DNA from: JAXDLK01 sp034666665
GTDB lineage: Bacteria > Desulfobacterota > Binatia > JACPRU01
DNA: 8,783 nucleotides
Direction: 5' to 3'
NCBI GenBank assembly: GCA_034666665.1
Contig: JAXDLK010000283.1
Span: 1 to 8,783 of the forward strand
Every line of letters starts with the position of its first letter. Positions within the stretch are counted from its first letter, which is position 1. This document shows positions 6,410 through 8,783 of this stretch, in pieces. The position numbers were made by a program, and so were the translations under genes. Under the pieces are notes generated by a model. That model was not told the DNA's origin. It did no database searches and worked only from the letters and a program-made list of their open reading frames with translations.

Positions 6410-7156
6410 TCAGATCATGCTCAGGCCGCCGCTCACCGAGAGCGTCTGGCCGGTGATGAATCCCGCGTCGTCGGAAGCGAGGAAGGCGACGGCGCCCGCA
6501 ATGTCTTCCGGCTCGCCGGTTCGTCCCATCGGGATGGCCTGCCGGAGCGACGCCATCAGCTTCTCGTTGCCGCCGGCGATCTCTTGCAAGAGTGGCGTGT
6601 TGGTCGGGCCCGGGCAGACGACGTTGACGTTGATGCCGTAACGAGCGACCTCGCGGGCGAGAGTCTTCGAGAAGCCGATCACGCCGGCCTTCGCTCCCGA
6701 GTAGACGGCCTCGCCCGAAGAACCGACGCGGCCGGCATCGGAGCCGATGCTGACGATCTTGCCGGAGCGCCGCTCGATCATCGAGTCGAGGACGGCGCGG
6801 GCACAGCGGATCGGCCCTTTCAGATTGATCGCCACCACGCGATCCCAGGTTTCCTCCTGGCTCTTCACGAAAGGCTCGACCTTGTCCCAGCCGGCGTTGT
6901 TGACGAGAACGTCGATCGGGCCGAGGCGCTGTGTCGCCTCCGCGACCGCGCTCCGGACCGAGGCGGAGTCGGTAACGTCCATGCGCACCGCGATCGCTCC
7001 GTTGCCGATCTCGGCGGCCGTCGCGGCCGCCGTGTCGCGGTCGACGTCCGCCACCGCGACGCGCGCCCCCTCGGCCGTGAGCCGCGCCGCAATGGCCTTG
7101 CCGATTCCTCGTCCCGCGCCGGTGACCAGCGCGACCTTGCCTTCGAGTCCTTTCAC
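6410..7156 (-). CDS. badH: 2-hydroxycyclohexanecarboxyl-CoA dehydrogenase (SDR family)
   Basis: Classical short-chain dehydrogenase/reductase, 248 residues, predicted to oxidise 2-hydroxycyclohexanecarboxyl-CoA to the 2-keto thioester used by BadI. Rossmann motif TGAGRGIG (12-19); Asp37 at the end of the second strand indicates NAD+ rather than NADP+; NNAG at 86-89; catalytic Asn111, Ser139, Tyr152 and Lys156 all present. Similarity to R. palustris BadH as I remember it goes beyond the generic SDR pattern: NNAGWD with a following PF, SDAGRVGSSGEAVYSGAKAG (139-158), VNVVCPGPTNTPLL (177-190) and the C-terminal SDDAGFITGQTLSVSGGLSM (228-247). The start is GTG at 7156, supported by AAGGAGG about six bases upstream; there are 22 bases to the upstream aliB-like stop. 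FabG-like reductase activity is the alternative, but the context makes it unlikely. Confidence 0.87.
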   Translation of the reverse strand: MKGLEGKVALVTGAGRGIGKAIAARLTAEGARVAVADVDRDTAAATAAEIGNGAIAVRMDVTDSASVRSAVAEATQRLGPIDVLVNNAGWDKVEPFVKSQEETWDRVVAINLKGPIRCARAVLDSMIERRSGKIVSIGSDAGRVGSSGEAVYSGAKAGVIGFSKTLAREVARYGINVNVVCPGPTNTPLLQEIAGGNEKLMASLRQAIPMGRTGEPEDIAGAVAFLASDDAGFITGQTLSVSGGLSMI

Positions 7157-7178
7157 GGTGCTCCTCCTTCGCGATCGT

Positions 7179-8351
7179 TCAGATCTCGTAGTGCTCGACC
7201 AGCCAGCGGCCGGCGGTCAGCTCCTGGATCTCGGTCGTGCCGCCGCCGAGCTCGATCAGCTTCGCGTCGCGAAGCAGCCGCTCGACGACGAACTCTTCCA
7301 TGTATCCATTGCCCGCCAGGATGTGGATCGCCTCCGTCGCCACGTAGCTCGCCATCTCCGCCACGTAGAGCTTGCCGACCGAAGCGTCCGCGACGCTGCC
7401 GCCGAGCGGCCGCCCGGCCGGAGATGCGACGATGTCGGCGAAGACGTAGGCGCGTGCGTTGGTTAGCGCCATGTACATGCGCGCGAGCCGGCGCTGCACG
7501 AGCTGGTAGTTGCCGATCGGCTGGCCGCCTTGATGGCGGTCCCGGGCGTACTGGAGCGCGATCTCGAAGGCACGCTCGAGGATGCCGTAGGAGATCGCCT
7601 GGAGGCCGATTCGCTCGCGTGACAACCGCTCGCGGACGGCACCCCTCTCCGACGGCTCTCCGCCGAGAAGCCGGTCGGCCGGAATGCGGCAATCGGACAG
7701 GAATACCTCGCCTGTCGGGCTCGACTTGAATCCCATCTTCTTGAAGGGCTTGCCGGTCTCGAGGCCGGGGTCGCCGCGCTCGCAGATGAAGGCCTGCGCG
7801 CTCGACGAGCCGTTTTGCTGAAGCTTGGCGTAGACCACGAAGATGTCCGCGTATGGCGCGTTGGTGATGAACGTCTTGGTGCCATTGAGCACATAGTAGT
7901 CGCCGTCGCGGACCGCTCTCGCCTTCATGTCGCGGATCGCCGCCGAGCCCGCCTGCGGCTCTGTGAGCGCCCAGGCGCCGATCTTCTCGAGCCGGAGAAG
8001 CGGCGTTGCCCAGCGCTTCTTCTGCTCCTCGGTTCCCTTGGAGCGGATGTTGCCCGCGGCGAGCCCGACGGTGGCGCCGTGGCTGAGGGCGAAGCCGGCG
8101 CAGACGCGCGACATCTCGATCGCGAGCACGCGCGGCACGAAGAGCTTGAGGCTCTCTTCGGCTGGCGACTCGGCGATCGTCGCCGAGAGCTCACCACCGC
8201 GCCCGAGGCCGAGATCGGCCACCATCTTTCGCAGTGGATCGTAGGGCAGCAGGCGCTCGGCCTCCATCTCCGGGACCAGAGGCTCGACCTCGCGGGTCAT
8301 GTAGTCGCGGATCGTCTCGCGGATCATCCGCTGCGTCTCGGTGAGTTCCAT
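7179..8351 (-). CDS. aliB: Acyl-CoA dehydrogenase, probable cyclohexanecarboxyl-CoA dehydrogenase
   Basis: FAD-dependent acyl-CoA dehydrogenase of 390 residues, first gene of the operon. Expected reaction: desaturation of cyclohexanecarboxyl-CoA to cyclohex-1-ene-1-carboxyl-CoA, electrons passing to electron-transfer flavoprotein. Domain order is usual: helical N-terminal domain, central beta domain with AWALTEPQAGSAA (126-138) and FITNAP (161-166), then the C-terminal helical domain with YARDRHQGGQPIGNYQLVQ (268-286) and GNGYMEEFVVERLLRDAK (347-364). At the position of the MCAD catalytic Glu the protein has Gly370 (in ELGGGTTEIQ), but Glu246 in LSRERIGLQA aligns with the catalytic Glu of isovaleryl-CoA dehydrogenase, so activity is likely kept. 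The ATG at 8351 gives a typical N-terminus (MELTETQRMI); a TTG at 8369 would add six residues. Neither has a strong ribosome binding site. Chain or ring specificity is inferred from the BadH/BadK/BadI neighbours. Confidence 0.8.
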   Translation of the reverse strand: MELTETQRMIRETIRDYMTREVEPLVPEMEAERLLPYDPLRKMVADLGLGRGGELSATIAESPAEESLKLFVPRVLAIEMSRVCAGFALSHGATVGLAAGNIRSKGTEEQKKRWATPLLRLEKIGAWALTEPQAGSAAIRDMKARAVRDGDYYVLNGTKTFITNAPYADIFVVYAKLQQNGSSSAQAFICERGDPGLETGKPFKKMGFKSSPTGEVFLSDCRIPADRLLGGEPSERGAVRERLSRERIGLQAISYGILERAFEIALQYARDRHQGGQPIGNYQLVQRRLARMYMALTNARAYVFADIVASPAGRPLGGSVADASVGKLYVAEMASYVATEAIHILAGNGYMEEFVVERLLRDAKLIELGGGTTEIQELTAGRWLVEHYEI

Positions 8352-8506
8352 GTCGGTCGATCGGAGCAAGCGCCGGGCCAGTGGAAGAGGCGGCGAATGC
8401 GGCGATTTCCTGCGGCCGAGGCGCGCGGTTGAGGCGCCCTCGACTCGACCGCGAATCGGGACGGGGCAGTGAGGCGAAAGCGCCTCGGGACGCGTCAGCG
8501 CCCGGG
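8352..8506 (-). promoter_or_regulatory. Probable control region of the alicyclic operon with repeated GAGGCG motifs
   Basis: This stretch upstream of the first operon gene contains the hexamer GAGGCG four times in the same orientation (plus-strand positions 8387-8392, 8418-8423, 8431-8436, 8471-8476) and once inverted (8481-8486). That is more than composition alone would suggest in about 100 bases, though I could not compute a formal significance. I cannot identify a convincing -35/-10 pair for the minus strand. The region is the natural place for the operon promoter and for binding of a regulator, but none is encoded nearby, so the assignment rests on position and repeats only. Confidence 0.35.
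8471..8486. repeat. Perfect hairpin GAGGCG-AAAG-CGCCTC
   Basis: Six-base perfect arms around a four-base loop, 120 bases upstream of the aliB-like start. There is no T-tract on either side, so a standard terminator is not supported. It joins two of the repeated GAGGCG units head to head and could be either an operator or an RNA hairpin ending transcription from the right. Confidence 0.5.
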
Positions 8507-8783
8507 GTGAAATTCGGCCGCGGCTATTGGGGCGACTACGACGACTTGCAGTTCGTCGGATTCGTCGAGCACACGACCACGGCGAAGTTCTTGCGCACGT
8601 TTACCGATTCCTCCGCGAGGTGCACGAAACGCTGGGAATACACGTCGGAGAATGTCCACGTGGGATCGCCACGTTCCCTCGTTAGCGCTCTCGTTGCCCG
8701 CTCGATCCCGCTCGCATGGAACGAACGATCACTTCTGCATGACCTCGCTTCCGTGCGGCAACAGGACGACGCAGAGTCCTTCG
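8507..8783 (+). pseudogene. Plus-strand open frame running off the window; possible remnant of a secreted-protein gene
   Basis: A frame open from GTG 8507 to the window end encodes at least 92 residues. The first ~55 look protein-like: GRGYWGDYDDLQFVGF (4-19), FLRTFTDSSARC (28-39) and KRWEYTSENVHV (41-52), with aromatic and polar residues as in secreted beta-propeller or sialidase-like proteins. About 80% of codons there end in G or C. After about 8670 this drops to roughly two thirds and the residues lose character. There is no ribosome binding site before 8507, and the upstream in-frame sequence is Arg/Gly-rich and not protein-like. The simplest reading is a C-terminal stump of a decayed gene; a genuine gene with a misplaced start, continuing past the window, is also possible. 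I cannot name the family with confidence. Confidence 0.35.
8658..8674. repeat. Short inverted repeat ACGTGG-n5-CCACGT
   Basis: Perfect six-base arms around a five-base spacer, inside the possible gene remnant and about 310 bases upstream of the aliB-like start. It has the size of a dimeric regulator site, but a 17-base element like this can occur by chance, and it may simply be part of old coding sequence. Confidence 0.3.

Noticed and set aside
6071..7729. 552-residue open frame on the plus strand
   Set aside because: It lies antisense to the badK, badH and aliB genes, is Arg/Asp/Ala-rich with no motif, and arises from the codon bias of the genes on the other strand, all of which have clear family motifs and ribosome binding sites.
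7179..8351. Inactive dehydrogenase because the usual catalytic Glu is Gly370
   Set aside because: Isovaleryl-CoA dehydrogenase also lacks Glu there and uses one corresponding to Glu246, which is present.
1..8783. CRISPR arrays, tRNA/rRNA genes, insertion sequences or attachment sites
   Set aside because: No regularly spaced repeats, no cloverleaf-like or rRNA-like sequence, no transposase or integrase frame, and no matching terminal repeats were seen.

Overview
The window is GC-rich bacterial DNA with tightly packed genes, frequent GTG starts and clear AGGAGG-type ribosome binding sites. It contains no rRNA, tRNA, phage, transposon or CRISPR sequence. The gene families suggest a free-living environmental bacterium of the high-GC proteobacterial, deltaproteobacterial, Binatota or Rokubacteria sort. 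This placement is a guess from gene content; nothing here fixes the taxon.

Layout. Bases 1-461 hold no gene I can defend. Bases 462-2216 (minus strand) encode a multi-pass GT-C/PMT-type glycosyltransferase. A 259-base divergent intergenic region with strong inverted repeats follows. Two plus-strand genes overlap at their junction (2476-4047 and about 4047-4385): a membrane-anchored spermidine-synthase-like protein and a small DUF3817 membrane protein. They converge on a five-gene minus-strand operon transcribed from 8351 down to 4408. Bases 8352-8783 contain repeats that may regulate this operon, and a plus-strand open frame running off the window end that looks like a gene remnant.

The operon is the main content. 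In transcription order it encodes an acyl-CoA dehydrogenase (AliB-like), an SDR dehydrogenase (BadH), an enoyl-CoA hydratase (BadK-like), a MenB/BadI-type ring-cleaving hydrolase (BadI) and a small NTF2/SnoaL-like protein. The gaps are only 21-25 bases. The first four are the full set needed to take cyclohexanecarboxyl-CoA to pimeloyl-CoA: AliB desaturates the ring, BadK hydrates the alkene, BadH oxidises the alcohol to the 2-keto thioester, and BadI opens the ring hydrolytically. This is the alicyclic acid route known from Rhodopseudomonas palustris. The CoA ligase that would start it (AliA), an electron-transfer flavoprotein and a regulator are not in the window.

The most notable points are the complete alicyclic ring-degradation module with an unexplained NTF2-like fifth gene; a dehydrogenase whose catalytic base appears to sit at the isovaleryl-CoA-dehydrogenase position; a cluster of GAGGCG repeats upstream of the operon; a long inverted repeat between the divergent genes; and a probable gene fragment at the right edge.
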